Program-made: the position numbers and the translations under genes | From: Hymenobacter jeongseonensis | Lineage (GTDB): Bacteria > Bacteroidota > Bacteroidia > Cytophagales > Hymenobacteraceae | Length of the DNA: 64,000 nt | NCBI RefSeq assembly: GCF_015694725.1 | Contig: NZ_JADQDQ010000005.1 | Location: 248,001-312,000, forward strand | Direction: 5' to 3' | In this document: one piece after another, positions 15,735-24,642 of the stretch | How positions within the stretch are numbered: position 1 is the stretch's first letter | Layout: each line of letters begins with the position of its first letter | The notes under the pieces: model-generated | Told to the model about the DNA's origin: nothing | What the model saw: only the letters and a program-made list of their open reading frames with translations | Databases searched by the model: none

Positions 15735-17222
15735 TTATTTGGAAAGTCCCGATGCGTTCAGCCGCTCCAGTTGCGCACGTAGTGATTTGCACCATGTATC
15801 ATCGGCAGTCTGGCAAACCGCATTTTCCGTTAGGGCTTGTTTTACCAAGGTGTTCGTAGCAGCATCAGAGTAATTAAGCAGCGCGCTGGCCACCACATAT
15901 TGGTCAAATGGCCTGCGAGTCGTTCGCAACTCGGCAACCAGGAGCGGCCGGAGCCACGGGAAGTTGTACCGTTTATCAAGCTGACAAAGGGCTGTAAGTT
16001 CACTCCAGCGAAATACTTGTACTCCATGCTGGGCTACCCGGCGGAAAGCGGCACTGTCTTGCTGCCAGATGGTTCGCAGCATTGTGCTGGCTACCGAGTC
16101 GGTCCCTCGTTCATAGGAGGGGCCGTAGCGGCCCTGGTCATCCGGTTTGTAGTTCAGAAAGCCTTCCGCAAACGTCTTGGCTGCTTGTCGAGGATTTCGC
16201 TGAATTAATTGAGAAACCAAGTGCAGACGACTTGTGTGATGCTGCACCCACAATTGTTCGACAACTGCCTGGAAAGCCGAGATAGGGGCTTTCTCTAAAC
16301 TGTTCGCCATGTTTATGGCAGAGTTCTCATCGTGCACTTCGAATCGAACGAGGCTATCGAGCAGCTGCACGGCCCGCACATTGTTGAACGCCGCTACTGC
16401 CTCATAATATTCATATCGACTGTTTCCTTTATCAGTAAGCCGATATTTTGCAATCAGTGGCCAGAACGCAGGATGCGGGAATCGTGCCACGGCCGGAAAC
16501 GCATTATGGTCGAACCGAAGCAGCAGGTTTAAGTCCGGCTCCCGCCGATAGGCTGCCAGCGCCGCTGCGTAGCCCCGATTCTGTTCCTGTTGTGGGTCCA
16601 CTGAGCTGCATAATTTCCTTACATCCTCATAAGAGCCTGGATAAGCATTGTTGTCCTCCAGGCAATTTTCCAGCAGCGTATAATGGACATGTTCGCCTTC
16701 GTTGGCCAATCGCAGCGCAGTGCTATCCATTCGATGCAGTATCGAATGATAAAGCAGACTATCCGCTTGAGAAGGAAACCCTGGCTGCCGATGTGACCGC
16801 GCCGCAGCCTCGGCATTGCGTATGCGGTGGTACAGTTGTTCAGAGGCATGCAGGTAATTGACTCGGTCGGCCCCCCACGCATGGTATTGGTAACTAATGG
16901 GACGGTCTTTCCGAATCAACCAGGCAAAAATCTCATGCAGACGCGCATAATGCCGGTCGGCGAGCGCCATAGCGGCATAAAGCTGCATGGCGGGATTGTG
17001 GCGACGAGTCAGTTTTACTAGTTGCTCTACTGAGGTACTGTCGCGCAGCTTCACAAAGCCAGGAGACGGCTTGTCATAATCCTCCCGAAGAATAATGCGC
17101 CGGACTTGGGCCCGGCCACCAAGCCGAAAGGTGTATTCGGGTAGCACGTCCCACCCTTGCGCCTGCATCGGCAAGCAATACAGCACTAGCATGGCAATGA
17201 ATAGTAACCGAATTACTTTCAT
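15735..17222 (-). CDS. Hypothetical secreted helical-repeat protein
   Basis: This 495-residue protein has a clear signal peptide (MKVIRLLFIAMLVLYCLPMQAQG, residues 1-22) and then a mainly helical body with HEAT-like features (FVKLRDSTSVEQLVKLTRRHNPAMQLYAAMALADRHY near 57-92, similar again near 440-460). It is probably exported to the periplasm or beyond; no catalytic motif is seen. The function is unknown. A TATCTTTG promoter element lies 41 bases upstream of the ATG, and a bidirectional hairpin follows the stop. Composition is somewhat less GC-rich than its neighbours. Confidence 0.8.
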   Translation of the reverse strand: MKVIRLLFIAMLVLYCLPMQAQGWDVLPEYTFRLGGRAQVRRIILREDYDKPSPGFVKLRDSTSVEQLVKLTRRHNPAMQLYAAMALADRHYARLHEIFAWLIRKDRPISYQYHAWGADRVNYLHASEQLYHRIRNAEAAARSHRQPGFPSQADSLLYHSILHRMDSTALRLANEGEHVHYTLLENCLEDNNAYPGSYEDVRKLCSSVDPQQEQNRGYAAALAAYRREPDLNLLLRFDHNAFPAVARFPHPAFWPLIAKYRLTDKGNSRYEYYEAVAAFNNVRAVQLLDSLVRFEVHDENSAINMANSLEKAPISAFQAVVEQLWVQHHTSRLHLVSQLIQRNPRQAAKTFAEGFLNYKPDDQGRYGPSYERGTDSVASTMLRTIWQQDSAAFRRVAQHGVQVFRWSELTALCQLDKRYNFPWLRPLLVAELRTTRRPFDQYVVASALLNYSDAATNTLVKQALTENAVCQTADDTWCKSLRAQLERLNASGLSK

Positions 17223-17263
17223 GGACTCCGCTTAACCGGCAGACGGATTGGTTAGTACTGTGC

Positions 17264-17271
17264 CAAAGATA
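17264..17271 (-). promoter_or_regulatory. -7 promoter element for the gene at 15735-17222
   Basis: CAAAGATA on the plus strand reads TATCTTTG on the minus strand, an exact TAnnTTTG match, 41 bases before the start. No well-spaced TTG at -33 is obvious. Confidence 0.5.
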
Positions 17272-17362
17272 GAGCTGAAGGCTCCGGCAGTCAGTTTGGC
17301 AATCTCATTGGCCAATTTTGGTGCGAGTTACTGGACTCACCCCACACTCGCCCTCTAATATC

Positions 17363-18529
17363 CTACCCTATTGCCTTCTGCACCCACGGCTTCAGCCCGG
17401 GTACTTTGGCTAGGCTCACTGCGGCGTTCACCAGCCACGCCTTGTTGCTCAGAAAACGCATGAGGCGGTAGCTTTTAGCCAACTTACGGCCAATTTTTTC
17501 GGCCACCTGCGCATCGTACTGCTGTATGAATTCGGCCCCGTACTCTTGCTTTTTGAAACATGCCTCGGCTTGGCCAGCGGCTAGAATGCCGCTTTGAATG
17601 GCTGTATCGATGCCGTGGCCCTGTAGCGGGTCAATCAGCGAGGCAGCATCTCCACAAAGGATAAACCGCTCGCCGCTGATGGGCCGCACACGGCCGCCAC
17701 CCAGTGGCAGCCCAAAACCCACGATGGGGCCCAACTGCCGGGCCCCGGCAAAGCGGCCGGCCAGGGCAGGGTGCGTAGCCAGCAGGCGCGTCATGGTTTC
17801 CTTCAGGTCGACTTTGTGCTGAGCCACTACTTCGGCCAGCATGCCCAGGCCCACGTTGTAGCGCCCCCCGCCCACCGGAAACAGCCAGATGTAGCCCGCC
17901 AAATAGTCGCGGGTCAGAAAAAACTCGGTGGTCCCACTTTCGGCTCCCGCAATACTCTCGAAATAGGCCCGCACGCCCACGCAGTGGTGGGCGCGGGCCA
18001 GCCGGGGCTCGGGCAGCAATTTGCGGCCCACGGCAGAATTGGCACCGTCGCAGCCGATGACCAGTTGGCAAGTGATTTCTGGGCCTAGCGTGGGTTGCAG
18101 CCGCACGTGGTCGACTTCCATCGCAAGGCTTTTCAGGGCGGTGTTTTCGAGGATGACGGTGGCTGGGGCGTGGGTACGCACCAGAGCCAGCAGGGCCGCA
18201 TCGAAAGTTTCGCGGGGGCAGTTGAAACTGGGGAGCTTCCATTGCAGGTCGAGGCGGCCGCCGTTGGGGGCTACAAGGCGGGACTGCCGCACGGCGTCGA
18301 GCGGCTGGAGCTGCCAGAGGCTATCGGCAAAGGCCGGGTCGAGCTGGCGCAGGGCCTTGAGGGCGTGGCCAGGAATGGCATCGCCGCACACTTTGTCGCG
18401 GGGAAACTGGGCTTTGTCGAGCAGTGCCACGCGCAGGCCGCTCTGGCGCAGGCCCAGGGCACACGCGGCCCCGGCCGGGCCCGCGCCGATGATGGCAACG
18501 TCGTAGTCGAAGAGAGAAGTAGGAGGCAC
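17363..18529 (-). CDS. Geranylgeranyl-reductase-family FAD-dependent oxidoreductase
   Basis: This 388-residue flavoprotein begins with a dinucleotide-binding GxGxxG (DYDVAIIGAGPAGAACALGL, residues 8-27) and has KVCGDAIPGHAL, LVIGCDGANSAVGRKL and the FAD-binding FILCGDAASLIDPLQGHGI region characteristic of the geranylgeranyl reductase/halogenase-like group. Such enzymes reduce isoprenoid or related double bonds; the substrate cannot be told. Start: GTG at 18529 is preferred over the ATG at 18700 because it gives the family N-terminus and because TACCTTTG (18542-18535) lies 5 bases upstream, which would make the mRNA leaderless. The longer form would overlap the divergent GAF gene. Confidence 0.85.
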   Translation of the reverse strand: MPPTSLFDYDVAIIGAGPAGAACALGLRQSGLRVALLDKAQFPRDKVCGDAIPGHALKALRQLDPAFADSLWQLQPLDAVRQSRLVAPNGGRLDLQWKLPSFNCPRETFDAALLALVRTHAPATVILENTALKSLAMEVDHVRLQPTLGPEITCQLVIGCDGANSAVGRKLLPEPRLARAHHCVGVRAYFESIAGAESGTTEFFLTRDYLAGYIWLFPVGGGRYNVGLGMLAEVVAQHKVDLKETMTRLLATHPALAGRFAGARQLGPIVGFGLPLGGGRVRPISGERFILCGDAASLIDPLQGHGIDTAIQSGILAAGQAEACFKKQEYGAEFIQQYDAQVAEKIGRKLAKSYRLMRFLSNKAWLVNAAVSLAKVPGLKPWVQKAIG

Positions 18530-18534
18530 GGCTT

Positions 18535-18542
18535 CAAAGGTA
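18535..18542 (-). promoter_or_regulatory. -7 promoter element, apparently leaderless start
   Basis: CAAAGGTA on the plus strand reads TACCTTTG on the minus strand, ending 5 bases before the GTG at 18529. With transcription starting about 5-7 bases after this element, the mRNA would begin at or next to the start codon. Confidence 0.55.
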
Positions 18543-18774
18543 GCGGGCCGGGCCCGGCCCCTTTCGGAAAATTGTGGCCCGCGGTGGCTAGTGGCCACCT
18601 CTCCTGCCCAAAAATGCTCCACTAGCCATGGTACATTTTTTAGAGTATTGTTGACGGAAGGTTGGGACATTTCGTTTGACATTAACGCCAAGTGGCGCAA
18701 CCCGCGGGCTTGTTCGGGGGTACAAGCTCACAACCGCTGTGCTGCTTCGATGCACTTCTTACTGGTCCTTTGCA

Positions 18775-19482
18775 TTGAGCACAACTATAACTCCCTTGAT
18801 TCCGGCTGATGACGCTGCCCGCCTGCGGGTGCTTGAGCGCTATCAACTATTGGATGCCCGCAGCGAAAAGGTGTTGGACGCCGTGACTGCCGCCGCCGCG
18901 CAGTTGTTTGGGGTTTCCAACGCCATGCTGTCCATTGTGGAGGAAGACACCGTGCTAATTAAAGCGCCCTACAACCTGCCGGTGGCCATTGAACGGATTC
19001 CGCGCCAGCAAAGCCTGTGCTCGGCTACTATTTTGCAGGAAGAGACGGCGGTGTTCGAGGACCTGAACAAAGCCAGTGCTCCTGGGGTCGACATTTCTCT
19101 GGTGCAGCAGTTGGGCCTGAATTTTTATGCCGGGCACAACCTGCGCGCCCCCGATGGCCACAACATTGGCACGCTTTGCCTGTTCGACGGCCCGCCCCGG
19201 CAGTTTTCTCCCGCCGAACGCACGCTGCTGAAGACGTTGGCGGGCTTGGTCATGCGCCTGCTGGAGTTGCGCCGCACGCTGGGTGCGCACGCCGGGGCCA
19301 CCGCCATGCTCTGGGACATTGTGTACAAGGCCATTGGCGAACAGTTGGCGCGGCTTACGGCCCTGGCCAACCGCGCGACCCCGGCAACGCACGGGCCCCT
19401 GACGCCCGCTGTGGCCAAAGAGGCCGGCGACATTGTCGGCACCATCGACCAGTTTGTAGCCGCTACCTTGCGCCGCACTTAA
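18775..19482 (+). CDS. GAF-domain protein
   Basis: This roughly 235-residue protein has the layout of single-GAF sensor-like proteins: LIPADDAARLRVLERYQLLDARSEKVLD, then AAAQLFGVSNAMLSIVEEDTVLIKAPYNL, RQQSLCSATILQ, NFYAGHNLRAPDGHNIGTLCLFDGPPR. This is the fold also found N-terminal to histidine kinases and diguanylate cyclases, but no output domain follows. The C-terminal 70 residues are helical. The ligand is unknown. The start is uncertain: TTG at 18775 suits the family, while an in-frame ATG at 18676 would overlap the divergent flavoprotein region. It precedes dxr by 54 bases but dxr has its own -7 element. Confidence 0.75.
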   Translation: MSTTITPLIPADDAARLRVLERYQLLDARSEKVLDAVTAAAAQLFGVSNAMLSIVEEDTVLIKAPYNLPVAIERIPRQQSLCSATILQEETAVFEDLNKASAPGVDISLVQQLGLNFYAGHNLRAPDGHNIGTLCLFDGPPRQFSPAERTLLKTLAGLVMRLLELRRTLGAHAGATAMLWDIVYKAIGEQLARLTALANRATPATHGPLTPAVAKEAGDIVGTIDQFVAATLRRT

Positions 19483-19504
19483 TTCCGGGCCGCCAGAGGT
19501 GGCT

Positions 19505-19512
19505 TACTTTTG
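19505..19512 (+). promoter_or_regulatory. -7 promoter element for dxr
   Basis: TACTTTTG matches TAnnTTTG exactly and lies 24 bases before the dxr ATG. Confidence 0.55.
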
Positions 19513-19536
19513 CGGCGTTTCTGTGTTCGTAGCATT

Positions 19537-20703
19537 ATGGTTGACAACAACAAGGTGAAAACGCTGGCCCTGCTGGGGTCTACGGGTTCCATTGGCACGC
19601 AGGCGCTGGAGGTGGTGCGGCAGCAGCCGGGCCGGTTTCGGGTGGCGGTGCTTAGCGCGCATCGCCAGTGGGAATTGCTGGCCCGCCAGGCCCAGGAGTT
19701 TCGGCCCGCCGTGGTCGTCATTGGCGACGACAGTGGGTACCAACTTCTCAAAGCGGCGCTGGCGAACCAGCCCGAAACCAAAGTCCTGGCCGGCGCCGCT
19801 GCCTTGGCCGACGTGGTGACGCGTCCCGAAATCGACATTGTACTCACGGCCCTGGTGGGCTACGCCGGGCTGCTGCCCACGGTGGCGGCCATCCGGGCCG
19901 GCAAAGACATTGCCCTGGCCAACAAGGAAACCCTGGTAGTGGCCGGCGAACTGGTTACGGGTTTGGTAAAAAAACACGGCGTGCGCCTGCTACCCGTCGA
20001 TTCCGAGCACTCGGCCATCTTCCAGTGCCTGGTGGGAGAAGAGGCGAATCCCATCGAGAAAATCATTCTTACGGCGTCGGGAGGTCCATTTCGCGGCCGC
20101 TCGGCCCAGCAAATGGAGCTAGTGACCAAGGCCCAGGCCCTGAAACATCCCAACTGGGACATGGGCGCCAAAATCACCATCGACTCCGCCTCCCTCATGA
20201 ACAAGGGCCTGGAGGTAATCGAGGCCAAGTGGCTGTTTGGCCTCGGCAATGAGCAGGTGGACGTGGTGGTGCACCCGCAAAGCATCGTGCACTCGCTGGT
20301 GCAGTTTCAGGACGGCTCGCTGAAAGCCCAACTGGGCCTGCCCGACATGAAGCTGCCCATTCAATACGCCCTGGGCTACCCGCAGCGGCTGGCCAATACC
20401 TTCCCGCGCTTTTCTTTTCTCGACTACCCCACGCTCACCTTCGAGGCCCCCGACCGGGCCGCTTTCCCCAACCTCGAGCTGGCCTTCGGGGCCATGCGGC
20501 GGGGCGGCAACGCGCCCTGCGTGCTCAACGCCGCCAACGAAGTGGCCGTGGCCGCGTTTCTGCGCGATGAAGTGGGCTTCCGGCAGATGTCGGATTTGGT
20601 GGCCGGGTGCCTGGCACGGGTTTCGTACCTTGCAGAGCCGTTGCTGGCTGACTTAGTGGCCACCGATGCGGAAACGCGCCGCGTGGCGGAAACGCTACTG
20701 TAA
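19537..20703 (+). CDS. dxr: 1-deoxy-D-xylulose 5-phosphate reductoisomerase
   Basis: This 388-residue enzyme makes 2-C-methyl-D-erythritol 4-phosphate with NADPH, the committed step of the MEP isoprenoid pathway. Seen: NADPH-binding LLGSTGSIGTQ near 11-21, ANKETLVVAGE near 128, the metal and substrate site PVDSEHSAIFQCL near 152, LTASGGPF, TIDSASLMNKGLEVIEAKWLF near 214, and VHPQSIVHSLVQF. Length is usual. Start: ATG at 19537, giving MVDNNKVKTLALLGSTG; the frame extends to 19510 but that part carries the promoter element. rseP follows after a palindromic repeat, an arrangement also common elsewhere (dxr next to the S2P protease gene). Confidence 0.97.
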   Translation: MVDNNKVKTLALLGSTGSIGTQALEVVRQQPGRFRVAVLSAHRQWELLARQAQEFRPAVVVIGDDSGYQLLKAALANQPETKVLAGAAALADVVTRPEIDIVLTALVGYAGLLPTVAAIRAGKDIALANKETLVVAGELVTGLVKKHGVRLLPVDSEHSAIFQCLVGEEANPIEKIILTASGGPFRGRSAQQMELVTKAQALKHPNWDMGAKITIDSASLMNKGLEVIEAKWLFGLGNEQVDVVVHPQSIVHSLVQFQDGSLKAQLGLPDMKLPIQYALGYPQRLANTFPRFSFLDYPTLTFEAPDRAAFPNLELAFGAMRRGGNAPCVLNAANEVAVAAFLRDEVGFRQMSDLVAGCLARVSYLAEPLLADLVATDAETRRVAETLL

Positions 20704-20711
20704 AAACTTTT

Positions 20712-20813
20712 GTCATGCTGACGAAAGACGCATCTTATCACGGCGGCTTTTGTCAGAACTACTAATCATTGAGGCGCTAGCGTGATAAGGTTCTTCGCTA
20801 CGCTCAGGATGAC
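20712..20813. repeat. Palindromic repeat family 1, divergent copy
   Basis: The outer ends GTCATGCTGACGAA (20712 on) and GCTCAGGATGAC (ending 20813) and the inner CTTATCA/TGATAAG form an imperfect inverted repeat filling the dxr-rseP gap. It is closer to the copy at 55194 (which has ACCTTATCA) than to the GCATCTCGC copies. Confidence 0.7.
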
Positions 20814-20833
20814 CGATAATTAATACCCTTCCC

Positions 20834-22177
20834 TTGGAAATTCTCACCATGATTGGCCAGCTGCTGCTGGCGCTCTCGCTGCTTGTTGGCTTGCACGAAT
20901 TCGGCCATTTTGCCTTCGCCAAGCTCTTTAAAATTCGGGTCGATAAGTTTTACATCTTCTTCGACTTCCTGTTTCCGATGCCGAACGTGGCCAACTTCGC
21001 GCTCGTCAAGAAAAAGATTGGCGAGACGGAATACGGCATTGGCTGGTTCCCGCTCGGCGGTTACGTCCAAATTCACGGCATGATTGACGAGACGCAGGAC
21101 GCCTCGATGCTGGCCGGCGAGCCCCAACCCGACGAGTTCCGCGGCAAGCCCGCCTGGCAGCGCCTGCTGGTGATGCTCGGCGGCATCATCATGAACGTCA
21201 TCACCGGCATTGTAATTTTCGCGGCCATGACCTTCCACTACGGCGACGTCTTTTTGCCGGCTACGGAGGCACGCTACGGCATTTTGCCCAACGGGCTCGG
21301 CCGCGAAATCGGCTTTCAGACCGGCGACAAGATTGTAAAAATCAACGGCCGGCCCTTCACCGAATTCGACGACGTGTACAAGCCCGACGTCATCATGGGC
21401 TCCAACTCGTTCTACACCGTGGAGCGCGGCGGGCAGTTGGTCGACATCAACATCCCAAAGGACTTCCTCGACAAATTCGCCAAGCAAAGCGCCGACAGCC
21501 TGCTGGTGCGCCCCCGCGAAACCTTCGCCGTGGAGCGCGTGGTAGCCGGTGGGGCCGCCGCTAAAGCGGGCCTCAAGGCCGGCGACAAGATTACCACCGT
21601 GGGCGGGCAGCCCGTGCAGTTCTTCGACGAGCTGCAAGCCGCCCTGCTGGCCAACAAGGGCAAGAAAACCCCGGTACTTGTGGAGCGCAACGGCCAACCC
21701 ATCCCCCTTGCCATTGAGGTGAGCGAGTCGGGCCGCATCGGCTTCGAGCGCAAATCAACCCTGAAACTGGGCACCCGCAGCTATTCCGTTGCCGAATCTA
21801 TCCCGCAGGGCGTGAGCAAGGCTTTTGGCGTGATTGGCCTGCAGGCCCGCGCTTTTGCCAAAATGGGCCGGGGCGAAATCTCGGCCTCGGAGAGCCTGGG
21901 CGGCCCCGTGGAAATAGCCCAGCAATTCGGCGGTACCTGGGACTGGCAGCACTTCTGGGGTTTGGCCGCCGGCCTGAGCATGGTGCTGGCCTTCATGAAC
22001 CTGCTGCCCATTCCGGCCCTCGACGGCGGCCACGTGGTGTTCCTGCTCTATGAAATGATTGCGCGCCGCAAGCCTTCGGATAGAATCATGGAAGGCGCCC
22101 AACGCGTTGGCACGGTTCTTATTCTGGCCCTGATGGCTTACGTCATGATATTTAAGCAGGTAATGAAGTTGTTTTAA
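20834..22177 (+). CDS. rseP: RIP metalloprotease RseP (site-2 protease)
   Basis: This 447-residue inner-membrane zinc protease cleaves anti-sigma factors and leftover signal peptides within the membrane. Seen: HEFGH in the first helix (near 22-26), a PLGGYVQIHGM loop, tandem PDZ domains (about 130-215 and 215-300; VAGGAAAKAGLKAGDKITTVGG), and the third zinc ligand in NLLPIPALDGGH near 396-407, followed by a final membrane helix. Start: TTG at 20834 gives MEILTMIGQLLL, matching family N-termini; ATG at 20849 is the alternative. It follows dxr across a palindromic repeat. Confidence 0.95.
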   Translation: MEILTMIGQLLLALSLLVGLHEFGHFAFAKLFKIRVDKFYIFFDFLFPMPNVANFALVKKKIGETEYGIGWFPLGGYVQIHGMIDETQDASMLAGEPQPDEFRGKPAWQRLLVMLGGIIMNVITGIVIFAAMTFHYGDVFLPATEARYGILPNGLGREIGFQTGDKIVKINGRPFTEFDDVYKPDVIMGSNSFYTVERGGQLVDINIPKDFLDKFAKQSADSLLVRPRETFAVERVVAGGAAAKAGLKAGDKITTVGGQPVQFFDELQAALLANKGKKTPVLVERNGQPIPLAIEVSESGRIGFERKSTLKLGTRSYSVAESIPQGVSKAFGVIGLQARAFAKMGRGEISASESLGGPVEIAQQFGGTWDWQHFWGLAAGLSMVLAFMNLLPIPALDGGHVVFLLYEMIARRKPSDRIMEGAQRVGTVLILALMAYVMIFKQVMKLF

Positions 22178-22210
22178 GCAGCTTCTTGCCGCTTCTCACA
22201 GCTCCTCTCT

Positions 22211-22723
22211 ATGAACGTGCGGTTCCCGATGCGCTTCCTCACGGCCCTGGCCGCTCTCACCCTGTTGGCCACCTCGGCGTGGGCGTTGCACGCCTACCAT
22301 TCCAGTTTGATGGAGCTGCGCTACAACGCCGGCAAAAAGCAGTTGGAGGTAGCGGTCAAGGTGTTTACCGACGACTTTGAGAAGGCACTTTCACAGGGCC
22401 AACCCGCCCCGGTGAACCTGAGCGAACCGGGCCCGCGCCCCCTGGCCCTCACTACTGCCTACCTGCAGCGCACCCTCAAATTTAGCACCGCCGCGGGCGC
22501 TCTGCTCCCACTCCAGGTGCTGGGATTGCAGCAGGAAAAGGATGGCTACTGGCTCTATTGCAAAGTGATGCTACCGGGTCCGGTAGGCGGCGTGCAATTG
22601 CGCCAAGCCATGCTGCTCGACGTATTTGGCGACCAGATGAACATTGTAAACGTCGAGGCCGGCGATAAAAAGCAGAGTGTGCTGTTCCGCGCCGGCCACG
22701 AACAAGAGTTGCTGACCTGGTAA
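22211..22723 (+). CDS. DUF6702-like secreted protein
   Basis: This 170-residue protein has a signal peptide (to about residue 26, TSAWALHAYH) and then the pattern of the Bacteroidota DUF6702 family: HAYHSSLMELRYNAGKKQLEVAVKVFTDDFEKAL, a middle YLQRTLKF, DGYWLYCKVML, and MLLDVFGDQMNIVNV near the end. It probably works in the periplasm; the function of the family is unknown. It follows rseP by 33 bases and may be co-transcribed. A strong terminator follows. Confidence 0.8.
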   Translation: MNVRFPMRFLTALAALTLLATSAWALHAYHSSLMELRYNAGKKQLEVAVKVFTDDFEKALSQGQPAPVNLSEPGPRPLALTTAYLQRTLKFSTAAGALLPLQVLGLQQEKDGYWLYCKVMLPGPVGGVQLRQAMLLDVFGDQMNIVNVEAGDKKQSVLFRAGHEQELLTW

Positions 22724-22780
22724 CGCCGGAGGCGCTCCGCGCTACTGCGCGCACCAGAGAGGTATTAAGACAGAACCAAG

Positions 22781-22813
22781 AAACGCCTGAAGCAAGAGCA
22801 GCTTCAGGCGTTT
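22781..22813. terminator. Intrinsic terminator after the DUF6702-like gene
   Basis: AAACGCCTGAAGC (22781-22793) pairs with GCTTCAGGCGTTT (22801-22813), 13 bp, 7-base loop, followed by TT. It lies between convergent genes and can serve both. Confidence 0.85.
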
Positions 22814-22842
22814 TTGGGTTTAATGATTACGCCGAGCCGCTT

Positions 22843-23508
22843 CTACGGCGCCACGGCCCGACGCAGAAACTGGCAAAACGGCACCATGGCCCGGAACACC
22901 TCCGGCACAAGCGCCCGAAAATCGGCGTGGTTCAGCACCTCTTCATCCGGCATTTGGTGGGCTGCGGTGAAGGATTTGTGCTTGAGCAGTTCGATTTCGG
23001 GGTGGTCGACAGAGTAGGCGGCGGGTGATTTCTTCAGCTTATCGCCGCTCATGCCGCCGAAGTAGCGCTGGAAATCGGGCGCGGCCAGCAGGGCTTTGAG
23101 TTCGTCGGCGTTGTAATCGATTTCCTGACGGATGGCGGCTAGCTGCGTTTTATCGGGCACGTAGAGCCCGCCGCCGATGAGCGTGCTGCCGTTGGGGCCC
23201 ACCTGGACGTAATAGCCCGGCGTTTCAATATCCTTGCCGCTGGCGGTGAAGTAGGCCGAAAAATGCGTCTTGTACGGGTCCTTGTTGTTGCTGAAGCGCA
23301 CGTCGCGGTAGATGCGGAAGATGCTTTTGCGGCCTTGCGGACCAGCGATGGCCGGGTCGAGCTTCCCCAATTCCTGAAACCAGAATTCGGCGTCCTCTTC
23401 AAATTGCTTTCGCAACTGGTCGTAGGTAGGTTTGCGCTCCTGGAACCAGGGCCGGTCGTTGTGCTTGGCCAGGCCCGTGAGGAAAGTGAAGAGGGGTTTG
23501 AGCTGCAT
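22843..23508 (-). CDS. DUF2461 (TIGR02453) family protein
   Basis: This 221-residue protein matches the DUF2461 family across its length: LFTFLTGLAKHNDRPWFQERKPTYDQL at the start, KSIFRIYRDVRFSNNKDPYKTHFSAYF near 61-87, GYYVQVGPNGSTLIGGGLY near 97, and an EIDYNADELKALL helix. It is cytosolic, with no known biochemical role. Start: ATG at 23508. A small candidate membrane frame lies 136 bases upstream on the same strand. Confidence 0.9.
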   Translation of the reverse strand: MQLKPLFTFLTGLAKHNDRPWFQERKPTYDQLRKQFEEDAEFWFQELGKLDPAIAGPQGRKSIFRIYRDVRFSNNKDPYKTHFSAYFTASGKDIETPGYYVQVGPNGSTLIGGGLYVPDKTQLAAIRQEIDYNADELKALLAAPDFQRYFGGMSGDKLKKSPAAYSVDHPEIELLKHKSFTAAHQMPDEEVLNHADFRALVPEVFRAMVPFCQFLRRAVAP

Positions 23509-23644
23509 GGGGTGATTTCAGGAAGGGCACATCCGCCGTCCTAATCAGGAAGGGGACGGTCGAACCAAAGGCTCGGGCACGGGTAATTGGAAGGTTGCAA
23601 GTGCTGAATAATGGACCCATCACTCGCTGCTGCAAAACACCGAA

Positions 23645-23764
23645 CTATTTTCTAAATAGCCGGAGCTGTTTATTGTTCAGCAGCTGGCGCAGAAGGTCCT
23701 GCTTCATAAACCACCCCGCTGAATAGATGAATAGCAAAACCAGTAGCGCACAAAATAGAAACAC
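23645..23764 (-). CDS. Candidate 39-residue single-pass membrane protein
   Basis: From GTG at 23764 to TAG at 23645 the frame reads VFLFCALLVLLFIYSAGWF and then KQDLLRQLLNNKQLRLFRK: one hydrophobic helix and an amphipathic basic tail, a common layout for small membrane proteins. No ATG is available upstream before a stop, so the start is weak. It could also be the 3' remnant of a longer gene. No family recognised. Confidence 0.3.
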   Translation of the reverse strand: MFLFCALLVLLFIYSAGWFMKQDLLRQLLNNKQLRLFRK

Positions 23765-23808
23765 CTGAATGCCGTTGTAGGGCCATTCACCTTTTCTTGG
23801 TTGTGGTT

Positions 23809-24594
23809 ATGTTGCGTCGGTTGTCGTGCTGCCTGTTGGTGCTCTTGTCCATTACGCAGCTGCTGGCGCAGTCCTGCACCACGCCCACCGAAGAGGCCGC
23901 GGGCACCGGCAATCTGGCGGGCACGGCTCAGGCGGATTTTTGGCGGCAGCAGCTGCGGTTTCCACGGGTGCGGGTGGCGTACGAGGCCGTCGGGCCAGGT
24001 GTGGCCAACCTGCTGCGCACCCATTACCTCGACGCCCGGCGCCTGGAAATCATGGTGCGCGTCATCAAAACCAACCGGGAGCTGGAGGTGTGGGCCCGCA
24101 ACCAGAACAGAGGGCCGTTCGAGCTACTACAGACTTATCCGCTGGCGGCGACCTCCGGCAAGCTGGGGCCCAAACGCCGCGCCGGCGACCGCCAAGTGCC
24201 GGAAGGCTTCTACGAAATCGACCGCTTTAATCCAAAGAGCGACTACCACCTTTCGCTGGGCCTGAACTACCCCAACGCCGCCGACCGGGCGCTGGGCGAA
24301 CCCCAGCCCGGCGGCGACATTTTCATCCACGGCGGGGAGGTCACCATTGGCTGCCTGCCCATCACCGACGCCGGCATCGAGGAAGTATACCTGCTGGCGG
24401 TGGCGGCGCGGGCGGCGGGGCAGGCGGCTATTCCGGTGCACATCTTCCCGTTTCCCATCACCGAAAAAGAGCTATCCAAACGCCCAAATAGCCCACATGT
24501 CGCCTTTTGGCGGGGGTTGATGTCGGGCTACGCGCACTTTGAAAAACACCACGACGTGCAGGCGGCGCCCGCGCGGCTTGTGGCAAGCGAATAG
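23809..24594 (+). CDS. L,D-transpeptidase (YkuD-type) family protein
   Basis: This 261-residue exported protein has an N-terminal signal peptide (CCLLVLLSITQLLAQSC) and a YkuD-like catalytic domain (about 80-240). The catalytic motif reads HGGEVTIGCLPITD near 180-193, with the His and the Cys that forms the acyl-enzyme. Such enzymes cross-link or modify peptidoglycan with L,D bonds in the periplasm. KRRAGDRQVPEGFYEID upstream of the motif is typical of the ErfK/YafK branch. Start: ATG at 23809; a TTG 12 bases earlier is possible. It stands alone. Confidence 0.88.
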   Translation: MLRRLSCCLLVLLSITQLLAQSCTTPTEEAAGTGNLAGTAQADFWRQQLRFPRVRVAYEAVGPGVANLLRTHYLDARRLEIMVRVIKTNRELEVWARNQNRGPFELLQTYPLAATSGKLGPKRRAGDRQVPEGFYEIDRFNPKSDYHLSLGLNYPNAADRALGEPQPGGDIFIHGGEVTIGCLPITDAGIEEVYLLAVAARAAGQAAIPVHIFPFPITEKELSKRPNSPHVAFWRGLMSGYAHFEKHHDVQAAPARLVASE

Positions 24595-24642
24595 CGCATG
24601 ATGAGCCGTAGTACCCGGCCCGCCCGTGGTTAACTTGCCGCC

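Noticed and set aside
19510..19536. Longer dxr start at 19510
   Set aside because: This stretch contains the TACTTTTG promoter element; the ATG at 19537 matches family N-termini.
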